Assembly: GCA_012728375.1 (NCBI GenBank)
Contig: JAAYFF010000046.1
Span: forward strand, 1 to 64,000
Source of the DNA: Bacillota bacterium
Lineage (GTDB): Bacteria > Bacillota > Dethiobacteria > DTU022 > UBA8154
Direction of reading: 5' to 3'
DNA: 64,000 nucleotides
The position numbers and the translations under genes were made by a program. The notes beneath the pieces are model-generated. The model ran no database searches. It was not told where the DNA came from and saw only the letters and a list, made by a program, of their open reading frames with translations. This document shows positions 36,002 through 44,772 of this stretch, piece by piece (the first letter of the stretch is position 1; every line of letters starts with the position of its first letter).

Positions 36002-37777
36002 CTAACGTTTCCCCGGTACTAGTTCAAAGCGGGGTAATTTTATGGAAAATTTTTTAAGAATAGAAAGGCGGTTGTTTTCCTCGGCTTTGTAGATTAGTTG
36101 GATGCGGCGGACACGCTTGCCCAGGCGATTTAACAGCCGGGTAAAAGAATCTGCCGCTTTTTCGGATAAGATGCTTAACCCCTCGGTATTAACAACCAGG
36201 TGAAAACAATGCTTGGGGAGAAGATCACGGATATGGCGGCTCAATTCTTTCACGGTTAACCGGTCCAGGAGGCCGCGGAGAGTGAGGTAAAAGGTTCCGT
36301 TGTTCTCTGAAACATAAATTTTTAAATGGCCTGCAACACCTTCTTCAGCCAAATTCCCCGTCTTTTTAACCTGGAGCCTGCGATAAAAGAGAGGCACTGT
36401 CCTGTTGGAGCACTTCTTTTGGAAACAATCCAGAATCTGGTCATACCAGCGGTTATGCTTTTCAAAACGCCGGACTAAAAACCAGCCGACGCCCCTGTAA
36501 AGAACAGATCCCCAGCCGGTCAGAAATGCATTTTGAAAGACATGGCGGAGAGAATAAAACCGCTTCATGGCCTTGACAGTCTCTTCCTGCAGTTCTTCCG
36601 GAGACATTTGAGCAGGCTGAAAGACGACATGATGCCCATCGTAGAGCTCCCAATCCTTTGTCAGAAGCCGCCCTTCAGATTCAAGCTTCTCAAATAGCGG
36701 TGTTCCCGGCAGTGGGGTCAGCATCATAAATTGGACGCTGTCAATCCTTGTTTCAAGGGCGAAATCTACCGTTTCCCGGATGGTCTGCACCGTATCTTCG
36801 TCGCTTCCGAAAACAAACATGCCGTGTACCCTAATACCGTAATCATGAAAGCGGCGAATAGAGTTCCGGATATCCTCGACGCTTTGTCTCTTGTTATATG
36901 CTTTAAGGGTGGCCGGGTTGATGGATTCAAGACCGATATAGACAATTTTTGCCCCCGTCCGGCGCATAAGATCCAAAAGCTCGTCGTTTTTGGCCGCCTC
37001 CACACGTACCTGTGCGCCCCATCCCTTCAGTTTAATTTTACGGTCCAGCATTCCTTGCAGCAATTCCTTAGTGCGCGGGTAATTGTCTGTAAAATTGTCA
37101 TCACAGAAAAAGACATTTTTGCCCTGATAGAGGGATAGTTCGTCAAGAACGGCATTGGTATTGCGATAACGGTATTTTCGGCCAAACATCGCCGTAACGC
37201 AGCAAAAAGAACAATTAAACGGGCATCCCCTGGAAGTCATAACCGGAATAGAACCGGAGATTTTTTTACGAACAAAAAGATTAAGATCAGGAATGGGCAG
37301 CTCATTAAGATCTACCGCTTCTGTTCGGCAGGGATTATGTACCGGGACGCCGTCTTGCAGGAAAGAAACTCCGGGAATGTCAACTGGTTGTTCCCCCTTT
37401 TCCAGAGCGCGGACCAGGGGGAGGAAACTGAAATCTGCCTCTCCTCTGACGACATAATCTCCATACTGCAAAGCCTCTTCAGGGACAAAGGTTGCATGAA
37501 TTCCTCCGATTACCACGGGTATTTGGTGGGACTTAATAAAACTTGCCAGGCGGTAAGCTTCCTGGCTGGTTGAAGTTGTCGTGGAAATACCGACGAGGTC
37601 GGCATCTAAAATATCGGACCAGGGCAGATCTGTAATTGCTTCCAAATAAATATGTACCTTATAGCCTGCATTTTTTAACTGAGTCCCCAGCAAAGGCAGC
37701 CCAAGCCTCGGCATCTTTGCAGTACTAAAAACATGCTCCTTCCTGGTTTTGGGTTCAATCAGAACAATTTTTTTCAT
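36002..37777 (-). CDS. B12-binding-type radical SAM protein with C-terminal STAS-like domain
   Basis: 591 residues. Residues 1-150 form a cobalamin-binding-like Rossmann domain (RLGLPLLGTQLKNAGYKV, DADLVGIS, VVIGGIHATFVPEEAL). The radical SAM core has C185, C189, C192 (RGCPFNCSFC) with GEAD before it and TPLPGTPLFEKLE later. From about 485 to 591 a separate domain (FYLTLRGLLDRLTVKELSRHI...NTEGLSILSEKAADSFTRLL) has the STAS pattern but no canonical phospho-serine. Family members methylate or rearrange carbon skeletons. I do not know this fusion. A stand-alone STAS gene lies upstream on the same strand. Confidence 0.85.
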   Translation of the reverse strand: MKKIVLIEPKTRKEHVFSTAKMPRLGLPLLGTQLKNAGYKVHIYLEAITDLPWSDILDADLVGISTTTSTSQEAYRLASFIKSHQIPVVIGGIHATFVPEEALQYGDYVVRGEADFSFLPLVRALEKGEQPVDIPGVSFLQDGVPVHNPCRTEAVDLNELPIPDLNLFVRKKISGSIPVMTSRGCPFNCSFCCVTAMFGRKYRYRNTNAVLDELSLYQGKNVFFCDDNFTDNYPRTKELLQGMLDRKIKLKGWGAQVRVEAAKNDELLDLMRRTGAKIVYIGLESINPATLKAYNKRQSVEDIRNSIRRFHDYGIRVHGMFVFGSDEDTVQTIRETVDFALETRIDSVQFMMLTPLPGTPLFEKLESEGRLLTKDWELYDGHHVVFQPAQMSPEELQEETVKAMKRFYSLRHVFQNAFLTGWGSVLYRGVGWFLVRRFEKHNRWYDQILDCFQKKCSNRTVPLFYRRLQVKKTGNLAEEGVAGHLKIYVSENNGTFYLTLRGLLDRLTVKELSRHIRDLLPKHCFHLVVNTEGLSILSEKAADSFTRLLNRLGKRVRRIQLIYKAEENNRLSILKKFSIKLPRFELVPGKR

Positions 37778-38009
37778 TTAAGAACTCCTTCCCAGGTCAA
37801 ACAACACAAATTAATGTTGCTGTTCCCAAGTCTTTTTAATTAGTATCTCTTGGAAAATGAAAATTAATCGAATACTGCAGTGGAAGTTAGAGTAAACAAA
37901 GCCTTTGGCTCGCGGCTATCTTTGCAGCAATTGTTTAAGGCTTTTATTATTGTTATATTTTACATCGGGCTTTTAAATCCTTTAAATTTTATTTGTATTT
38001 GGCCAAATA

Positions 38010-38060
38010 TAAAAAAAAACATGTCTAGGATGCGAAAATGCTTATCCTTAAAACATGTTT
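38010..38060 (-). terminator. Terminator of the stand-alone STAS gene
   Basis: On the minus strand AAACATGT pairs with ACATGTTT and AGGAT with ATCCT, followed by a run of nine T. It closes the STAS transcript before the radical SAM gene. The remainder of the 310-base gap 37778-38087 shows no convincing gene. Confidence 0.8.
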
Positions 38061-38087
38061 CAGCAGCGATTAAATTTTTTTATATTT

Positions 38088-38390
38088 TTATTTGATGGAG
38101 ATAACCTTTTGAAGTTGAACCAAATTAAAAATCCTCTGCACATAACTGCTGTTTACATTGATAATACGCAGTTCACCCTGGTTTTCTCTTAACATTTTCT
38201 GCAATGCGCAGATTTTTCCCAGGCCCGAAGCATCAATAAAATTGGAAAGGGAAAAATCTAGAGTTATCCTGCGATACCCCTCTGCAATAAGGGAATAAAT
38301 TTGTTCCTTCAACTCGGAGGAGTTCGTCGCCGTCAGCTTCTGTCCCATGAAGACTACTGCCTCGTTGCGATTTTTTTTCTGCACTGTCAT
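38088..38390 (-). CDS. STAS-domain protein, anti-sigma-factor antagonist-like
   Basis: 100 residues, with GGGAGG ahead of the ATG. The STAS pattern LDFSLSNFIDASGLGKICALQKML includes the conserved Asp-x-Ser-Gly-Leu-Gly, with S55 at the position phosphorylated in SpoIIAA/RsbV. It would act in a partner-switching circuit, but no SpoIIAB/RsbW-type kinase is in the window. It has its own terminator. Confidence 0.85.
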   Translation of the reverse strand: MTVQKKNRNEAVVFMGQKLTATNSSELKEQIYSLIAEGYRRITLDFSLSNFIDASGLGKICALQKMLRENQGELRIINVNSSYVQRIFNLVQLQKVISIK

Positions 38391-38635
38391 CAGTGTTTCC
38401 TCCCGAATTTAAAGAGAAAAGAAATCATCTGTGTTAATTTATCAAACTTTTTAAATTATAACAAATCATATCATATTTATATGTTAAATATGTTAAGAAA
38501 AGGTAAATTCTTGTAAATTAATCATTAAATAATAGAAACTAGTTTTGCCTTTCCTTTTGCATAAATGCAAATATGATTCTACTGCATAAACTCCATTTGC
38601 AAAGTGTTCGCTTAAAACCAGTAATCAATCACACA

Positions 38636-39394
38636 TTAATTATCCTTTTCTATTTTATTGATAATAAGCCGGCCGTACTCGTCTTCATAATAATAAAAAA
38701 TAACTTTTTCCCCGTCCGTAAGGCTGTCTGCTAAAGTTTGCTCGCTTAGGTAAAAGGCCAGCGGTTCTCCGTTAATTTCTATTTCCACACTGTTGCTGTC
38801 AATTCTTCCCGTCAGAGTCCCCTCCGCACTGTGCAAGACAATTTCTTTTTCTGACGCGCCGTGATCGCGTGTCGCGGTGTCTTCCGGAGAGATGGGTAAA
38901 AAGGCTTCACCGGCAGTGTTTTTTATGCTGAAAAACTCATAAGCGTCTTTCAATTTGATAAGCATTGACGGATAAGTGAGTACCTGAAGAACGGCTTTTT
39001 CTTGCGAAGGCTTCTTTTCTTCCACGGTAATATTCAGGGTATCTTTCTGAACTTCTATCTTCTCTAATAATATGGAATACCCCCCGGTCCGTTTTTCACC
39101 GGAAGATATAAATATGAAAAGATCACCCCCGGTTTGGAATTCCTGCGGGCTAAATATAAAATACCCCCTTTGTTTCTTAAGACTTTGAATTGTATCTTGC
39201 ATTTGCACCGGTAATTCTTCCGGGAAAGCGCCTTCGTTTTCCCATACTTCATATTCCTCCACTATCTTAGTCTCCGGCTCGCTGCTGCCCTTTTCGGATT
39301 CGCTCTGCGAATTTTCCGGCGGGCTGGGGTTGCATCCCGCCAGGAGCAATAATGTGGCTAGGAAGGTTGCCAGTATAATAATAATTTTTTTCAA
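38636..39394 (-). CDS. Lipoprotein with PrcB-like domain
   Basis: 252 residues from a TTG at 39394 preceded by GAGGAGAGGAG; the track start adds 65 residues overlapping the divergent gene. Lipobox LLAGC followed by a Ser/Glu-rich linker. Residues around TGGYSILLEKIEVQKDTLNITVEEKKP...QVLTYPSMLIKL match the PrcB C-terminal domain (a protease-complex stabilising module first seen in Treponema). The last 70 residues form another small domain. Surface function unknown. Confidence 0.78.
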   Translation of the reverse strand: MKKIIIILATFLATLLLLAGCNPSPPENSQSESEKGSSEPETKIVEEYEVWENEGAFPEELPVQMQDTIQSLKKQRGYFIFSPQEFQTGGDLFIFISSGEKRTGGYSILLEKIEVQKDTLNITVEEKKPSQEKAVLQVLTYPSMLIKLKDAYEFFSIKNTAGEAFLPISPEDTATRDHGASEKEIVLHSAEGTLTGRIDSNSVEIEINGEPLAFYLSEQTLADSLTDGEKVIFYYYEDEYGRLIINKIEKDN

Positions 39395-39563
39395 AGCGCT
39401 CCTCTCCTCGTTTATGTTCTCTTTAATTAGACGAAGAAGCAGCTTTTCCGTTGCAGTAATTTTGCCGGCGTTAGTTGCTTTACATCTCTGAGAAGGACGG
39501 TTAAGATAAAGGGTGAAAAAGAGAGGATGAAATGATCTTGAAAAGCACTTTTCGGGGGAAAAA

Positions 39564-41516
39564 ATGGCTCTTCTAGAGGTACGCAACATTTTTAAAGCTT
39601 ATGCTGACAACAGTATTCTTGAGGGGGCTTCCCTGCAGGTGAACCCCGGTGAGAAAATAGGGCTGGTAGGTGCGAACGGCAGCGGAAAAACCACGTTGCT
39701 GAAATTAATAATGGGTCTGGAGGAACCCGATCAAGGGGAAGTTTTTATTTCCAAAGGGCTGTCGCTCGGCTACCTGAGCCAAAAACCGGGCTTTATGCCC
39801 CGGGCAAGCCTGCAGGATGTGTTAACAGAAGCTTTAAGCGAGATATATTCAATTAAGGAAGAACTTTCCCGCTTGGAAAAAGAGATGTCCTTCTGCGGGG
39901 CAGACAAAAAGGAAACAGTTCTTGCCTCTCTTATGGAACGATATGCACAGCTTTCCCAGATTTTTGAGGAAAAAGGGGGGTATCAGCTTGAAAACCGCCT
40001 GCGAATGATAGCTCGCGGCCTGGGTTTTCAAGAGAGCGACCTGCAGCGGAGGGTGGAAAATTTTAGCGGAGGAGAAAAAACCAGAACACAGCTTGCGGCG
40101 CTGCTGCTCCGTGAACCGGACCTTCTCCTCCTGGATGAGCCTACAAATAGCCTAGACAGCGAGTCGGTTGAATGGCTGGAAAATTATCTTGGAAGCTGGC
40201 GGGGAGGGCTTCTGGTTGTTTCACATGATCGCTTTTTTCTCGACCGCATTGCCGGCAAAATTGTGGTTTTGGAAAACAAAAAGCTGCGCTCTTACAGGGG
40301 CAATTTTTCCAGCTTTATGGCCCAGCGGGAAGTGGAAAGGGTAACCCTGGAAAAAGCATATAAAAAACAGGAGGCAACAATAAAAAAAGACCTGGAATTT
40401 ATCCGCAACGCCTCTGGCGATGAGAGGGCAAAACGCCAGGCGCGCAGCAGGGAGAAACGACTGGCAAAGCTCGACCTTTTACAAAAGCCGGATGCGGCTA
40501 AGTCCTGGAAAACGCGCTTTGGCTATGCGGGTCGGGGAAACCGGAGCGTCGTTGTTCTGGAAAAGGTTGCAAAATCTTTTGGCCCCTTAACTGTTTTTAC
40601 TGATGTTACATTTAAGATCAACTGGGGGGATCGAGTTGCCATAGTGGGTCCCAACGGGGCCGGGAAGACGACCCTGCTGCGCATCATAACCGGTGGAGAA
40701 ACGTTTGATTCAGGTATTGTCGAGATTGGCCAGGGTATTCGGATTGCCTATTTTGATCAGGAGCATAAATCCTTAAAAAGCGAACTTACTGTTCTGGAAA
40801 ATATTATTGAAGCTTCGGGAATGACGGAGGCTGAGGCGCGCCGCTACCTGGGAAGTTATCTTTTCCAAGGTGATATGGTTTTTAAAAAAGTGCACTCTCT
40901 CAGCGGCGGGGAAAAAAGCCGCCTGGCCCTGGCTAAAATGGCCCTGGGAGAAAGCAATTTTCTTGTTATGGATGAGCCCACCAATCACCTTGACATCTGG
41001 GGGATAGAGGAACTCGAAACCTCACTTTCCGCCTACCCGGGGACACTGCTCATTGTTTCCCACGATCGTTTTTTTATCTCCCGCACTGCTACAAAAATTT
41101 TGGAGGTCAAAGATAAGAGAGTAACGCTTTACAATGGAACATACCTGGAATACAAAGAATTAAAGGAAAAGGAAAGCAAGAACTCCTCCTTTAATCTTTC
41201 GGAGACACCGGCCAAACAGCAGCGCCGCGAAAAAAGGGAGAGGGAAAAGGCCCTGAGGGAGGAAATCCTGGCACTGCGGCGCAAAAAACGTAAACTGCAT
41301 AGTTTAATATCCGGGATAGAAGAAAAAATTGCCCTTGGCGAAAAAAAAATCAGCTGCCTGGAAGAACAGCTGGCCAGGCCGGGAATGTATGACGATTTTA
41401 ATAAGGTGCGTCCCCTTCTGGATGAATTAACGAAAACCAGGGATGAAGTCGGGGAACTATATGAAGAGTGGGAAAAATTGAGCTTATCTTTAGACGAACT
41501 CCCGCAGGAAGAATAA
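39564..41516 (+). CDS. ABC-F family ATPase
   Basis: 650 residues with two nucleotide-binding domains: GANGSGKTT, FSGGEKTR, LLLLDEPTNSLD; then GPNGAGKTT, LSGGEKSR, LVMDEPTNHLD. A basic linker separates them and a coiled coil (about 550-645, charged EKREREKALREEILALRRKKRK) ends the protein. ABC-F proteins act on the ribosome (translation or antibiotic protection) and have no membrane domain. Which subfamily cannot be decided from sequence alone. Confidence 0.92.
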   Translation: MALLEVRNIFKAYADNSILEGASLQVNPGEKIGLVGANGSGKTTLLKLIMGLEEPDQGEVFISKGLSLGYLSQKPGFMPRASLQDVLTEALSEIYSIKEELSRLEKEMSFCGADKKETVLASLMERYAQLSQIFEEKGGYQLENRLRMIARGLGFQESDLQRRVENFSGGEKTRTQLAALLLREPDLLLLDEPTNSLDSESVEWLENYLGSWRGGLLVVSHDRFFLDRIAGKIVVLENKKLRSYRGNFSSFMAQREVERVTLEKAYKKQEATIKKDLEFIRNASGDERAKRQARSREKRLAKLDLLQKPDAAKSWKTRFGYAGRGNRSVVVLEKVAKSFGPLTVFTDVTFKINWGDRVAIVGPNGAGKTTLLRIITGGETFDSGIVEIGQGIRIAYFDQEHKSLKSELTVLENIIEASGMTEAEARRYLGSYLFQGDMVFKKVHSLSGGEKSRLALAKMALGESNFLVMDEPTNHLDIWGIEELETSLSAYPGTLLIVSHDRFFISRTATKILEVKDKRVTLYNGTYLEYKELKEKESKNSSFNLSETPAKQQRREKREREKALREEILALRRKKRKLHSLISGIEEKIALGEKKISCLEEQLARPGMYDDFNKVRPLLDELTKTRDEVGELYEEWEKLSLSLDELPQEE

Positions 41517-41542
41517 AGGGGGCAAAATAGGAGGTGGCAAGG

Positions 41543-41920
41543 GTGAGCCGCTTGTACAGGTCCCGGAAAAACAGGATAATCGGCGGTGTTGCCGGTGGAC
41601 TGGCGGAGTATTTCCGCGTTGACGTTGCTTTAATCCGTTTGTTGTGGGTGGTGGCGTCCTTTCTGGGCGGCGGGGGTATTCTGGCGTATATTATAGCCTG
41701 GATTGTTATCCCCGAAGAGAATCCCTTTGCCTCATCACCAGAAGAAACCATGGGCAGCATTAAAAGGCAGCGCAGCGCGGGCTTGTTGCTAATCGGCCTT
41801 GGAATTATTTTTTTGGCCAATGAGCTGATCGGTTCTTTCATTTATTACTTCTGGCCTTTGTTAATCATTGCGGCCGGTATTTTTCTTATTTGGCGCAGCG
41901 CAAAGGGGGCTGGAGAATGA
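41543..41920 (+). CDS. PspC-domain membrane protein
   Basis: 125 residues from GTG 41543, eight bases after AGGAGG. N-terminal PspC domain (RKNRIIGGVAGGLAEYFRVDVALIRLLWVV...LAYIIAWIVIPEE) and a second hydrophobic part (LLLIGLGIIFLANELIGSFIYYFWPLLIIAAGIFLIW) of the LiaI/LiaF-type. Envelope stress sensing is likely. Stop overlaps the next start (ATGA). Confidence 0.9.
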   Translation: MSRLYRSRKNRIIGGVAGGLAEYFRVDVALIRLLWVVASFLGGGGILAYIIAWIVIPEENPFASSPEETMGSIKRQRSAGLLLIGLGIIFLANELIGSFIYYFWPLLIIAAGIFLIWRSAKGAGE

Positions 41921-42258
41921 GAATAGGTTCATTTGTCGCGGGTCTTCTGCTGATCATTGCAGGACTGGTTATTTTTTTGCACAATATAGGTTATGGTTCG
42001 TGGATTTTTTTCACCCAATTATACAAATTTTGGCCGGTAATACTAATCCTGATTGGGATTAGTCTCTTTTGGGGAGGGGTAATTCCCCGACTGCTCGGCA
42101 TATTGCTTATTCTTGCCCTTTCCGGCGGTATCATCGCTTTAACTCTCCTCCATTCCTCTTCCGGTTATGAGCTCTCCCGCGGTCAAAGAGAAACAACGTT
42201 GGTTGTCGATCGTTTAAGCTACTGGGGCGTGACTTCCGGTGAAGAGGGAAAATTTTAG
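41917..42258 (+). CDS. LiaF-like membrane protein (short)
   Basis: 113 residues from ATG 41917. Four helices with repeated FWPVILILIGISLFWGG-type segments like LiaI/LiaF transmembrane domains, then a short polar tail. The C-terminal toast-rack domain found in many LiaF-like proteins is missing, and I see no frameshifted continuation. Works with the PspC protein in the same operon. Confidence 0.75.
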   Translation: MRIGSFVAGLLLIIAGLVIFLHNIGYGSWIFFTQLYKFWPVILILIGISLFWGGVIPRLLGILLILALSGGIIALTLLHSSSGYELSRGQRETTLVVDRLSYWGVTSGEEGKF

Positions 42259-42358
42259 TGGATCCGGAAGGGGACAGATATTAGAAGGGCTGTTTGGCGA
42301 AGCTGCAGGAGCTGTGGCTTTTTGTGAACAGAAACTGTTAAATTAGAGCAACGATTCG

Positions 42359-42417
42359 CACCCCGGCCCTTTTTCTTACCTGCAAGGTGAATAGGATGAG
42401 GCCGGGGTTTTATTTTT
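42359..42417 (+). terminator. Rho-independent terminator
   Basis: CCCCGGCC (42361-42368) pairs perfectly with GGCCGGGG (42400-42407) and is followed by TTTTATTTTT. Ends the ABC-F/PspC/LiaF-like operon. Confidence 0.85.
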
Positions 42418-42494
42418 ATGTGATCAAATTTTTATGATATATTTTAGGAGGTTGCTGCTTATAATTTAAAAAGAATGAAAATTAAGCGGTTTTT

Positions 42495-42530
42495 GATGTT
42501 TTTGATAACTTAAACATCTTTATTTATTAT
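42495..42530 (+). terminator. Second terminator-like hairpin
   Basis: GATGTTT pairs with AAACATC, followed by TTTATTTATT. Possibly the end of a short transcript in the 671-base gap. Confidence 0.4.
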
Positions 42531-42663
42531 TTATTTACCTTTTAGTTGAAGATAAATAGTTTTCCCAAAACGAAAAATTGTGTTAAAATATAGACTATAA
42601 AATAAAACGACAAGGATAGCGAAGATTTAAAATTAAGGTTAAAAAACAAATAGGCGTGCAATT

Positions 42664-42684
42664 CAGTCATTAGTGACTGTTTTT
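42664..42684 (+). terminator. Third terminator-like hairpin in the leader gap
   Basis: CAGTCA-TTAG-TGACTG followed by TTTTT. Together with the hairpin at 42495 it could bound a small untranslated transcript; no ORF is convincing between 42531 and 42663. Confidence 0.45.
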
Positions 42685-42787
42685 AACTAAACCAGGTGTC
42701 AGAATTGACCATTTTTAGAAGGGGGTGAGCTTGCTTTTTCGACATAATTCTTTGAAAAAATGAGACAAATAAGAAGCTTCCCGCAAA

Positions 42788-42803
42788 TGGCATCATTTTT
42801 GCA
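42788..42803 (+). promoter_or_regulatory. Sigma-54-type promoter for the TRAP/ligase operon
   Basis: TGGCATCATTTTTGCA matches the -24/-12 consensus TGGCAC-N5-TTGCW with one change and exact spacing. It lies 127 bases before the dctQ GTG. No enhancer-binding protein gene is in the window. Confidence 0.6.
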
Positions 42804-42929
42804 GTAACAATACTTAAGGTGACTTGGATATGTAGCCAGGGGGGTGGTAGCAAAATTTTCAGCAATAAAATTTTTTAAAAAAGTAGAAGAATCTAAGAAA
42901 GTAATCTTGTTATGGAGGTGCACAAAATC

Positions 42930-43415
42930 GTGATAGTCAAAAGAGCTGCCCATAAAGTAAGCTATTTTCTTGACTACTTAGCCCGGTGGGTTTTAACGGC
43001 TCTCATGTTGCTTGTCGTAGGAAATGTAATTATGCGTTGTTTACTGAAATCCCCCATCCAAGGGACTGTCGAATTTGTAGAATTTCTCAATGCAGTTGTC
43101 ATTGGTCTGGCGCTGGCCTATTGTGCAACCCTGGGAGGACATATCTTCGTTACTTTTTTTACGGAGAGATTAAACAAAACATTACAGCTCGTTATAGATA
43201 TTGTCATTGATTTACTGGTACTGGCATTTCTAGGGCTAACTGTGTCAAGGTTATATATTTACGGCCAAAGCATGTACCAGCTGGGTCAGGTTTCCTTAAC
43301 AACCCAAACGCCCTACTATCCGTTTGTTTATACAATCGTTGTGGGTGTCCTGGCTTATTGTCTAGTCGTTGTAGGGGATATAATTGAGAATATAGCAAAG
43401 GCGGTGAAGAAATGA
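42930..43415 (+). CDS. dctQ: TRAP transporter small permease (DctQ)
   Basis: 161 residues from GTG 42930 (GGAGGTG nine bases upstream). Four helices, with the DctQ pattern ALMLLVVGNVIMRCLLKSPIQGTVEFVEFLNAVVIGLALAYC. With DctM it forms the sodium-driven uptake channel for an organic acid delivered by a binding protein, which is not in this window. Overlaps dctM by ATGA. Confidence 0.88.
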   Translation: MIVKRAAHKVSYFLDYLARWVLTALMLLVVGNVIMRCLLKSPIQGTVEFVEFLNAVVIGLALAYCATLGGHIFVTFFTERLNKTLQLVIDIVIDLLVLAFLGLTVSRLYIYGQSMYQLGQVSLTTQTPYYPFVYTIVVGVLAYCLVVVGDIIENIAKAVKK

Positions 43416-44723
43416 GCCCAATAGTAGCTGGTTTTATTGGTATTGTTGCCTTTTTAATCCTTTTGGTGCTCAGGATGCCAATTGCCGTAGCAATGGGGCT
43501 AGTGGGTGTTATTGGTTTTGCTTATATCAATTCTCCCGTAGCAGCATTAAGGATGCTGTCATCCGATATTTATACATCTTTTGCTTCCTATTCCCTCAGC
43601 GTAATTCCCATGTTTGTTTTGATGGGGTTTCTGGCCTATTATGCGGGAATCGGTTCAAGGCTTTATACTTTTGCCTATAAAGCTTTTGGCCATCTTTCCG
43701 GTGGGCTTGCCATGGCAAGCGAAGTAGCCTGTGCTATTTTTGGCTCTGTTTGCGGTTCCAGTACAGCCACCGCGGCAACCATCGGTTCAATAGCTATTCC
43801 TGAGATGAAAAAATACGGTTACAATGATACCCTTTCCACAGCAAGCGTGGCTGCAGGAGGCGCAATTGGAATTTTAATTCCTCCCAGCACTATTTTCGTT
43901 ATTTACGGCGTGGCAACGGAGCAGTCCATCGCTAGGCTCTTTTTGGCAGGCGTCATGCCCGGGATTCTTCTGACGCTGCTCTATGGCGACAATCTGGTTC
44001 ATGACCCGGCGCAACCCGTCCCTCGGACCTCCGGGACCAGGCCCGCGGCCACCCGTAAAAGAGGTTCTGGCATCCCTTAAAGGCGGTTTAATTGAAGTAA
44101 TAATAATTTTTGTTATCTCCATCGGAGGCTTGTTTGCCGGAATATTTACACCTACTGAGGCCGGCGGCGTCGGCGCAGCGGGCGTTCTGCTCGTCACCGC
44201 TTTGTCCAAGTCGATGAACTGGAAAAGATTTAATAACGCTCTGTCCGACACAACCCGGACATCGGCCATGATTTTATTCCTCGTTGCCGGGGCCATGATT
44301 TTCAGCCGCTTTATGGCCGTCAGCCGCATACCCTTTGAGCTGGCCAGCTGGGTGGGAAGTCTTCCGCTGCCTCCTTTCCTTATTCTTATTGTTATTTTGA
44401 TCCTGTATATCTTTTTTGGAATGTTTATTGAAATGATCCCTCTTATTTTGCTGACCGTTCCCATCTTTTATCCTGTTGTGGTGGAGGTGCTCGGTTATGA
44501 TCCCATCTGGTTCGGCGTGATTATCGTTCTGGTTGTAGCAATGGGCGTTATTACGCCTCCTGTGGGCATTAACGTGTATGTTATTAAAGGAGTGGCCAAA
44601 GAAGTTCCGCTGGAGGTTATCTTCAGGGGGATCTGGCCGTTCTTATTTGCAAGTATAATATGTTCCTTGCTTTTAATGATTTTCCCCCAAATCGCTACAT
44701 TTTTGCCGAATATGCTGATGTAG
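43412..44723 (+). pseudogene. dctM: TRAP transporter large permease (DctM), split by a frameshift
   Basis: The N-terminal half reads in one frame to AGVMPGILLTLLYG and then diverges to an early stop at 44080. The continuation WFMTRRNPSLGPPGPGPRPPVKEVLASLKGG... reads in another frame to 44723. Joining the frames near 43981 restores a normal DctM of about 436 residues with all helices and FAGIFTPTEAGGVG. The total length (1312 bases) is one base more than a multiple of three, so one extra base explains it. It may be a true mutation, a sequencing error or, less likely, programmed frameshifting; no slippery run is seen. The 43983 ATG of the second ORF has no ribosome site. Confidence 0.85.
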
Positions 44724-44772
44724 CAGATTAATTGTGATTAATTTTTAAAAATTTTTGAAAGGAGTTTTGCTC

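Noticed and set aside
37880-38095. Plus-strand ORF of 71 residues
   Set aside because: No ribosome site, and it runs through the terminator of the minus-strand STAS gene.
42720-42925. Possible coding region in the TRAP leader
   Set aside because: Only short minus-strand ORFs without start signals; the sigma-54-like promoter explains the region better.
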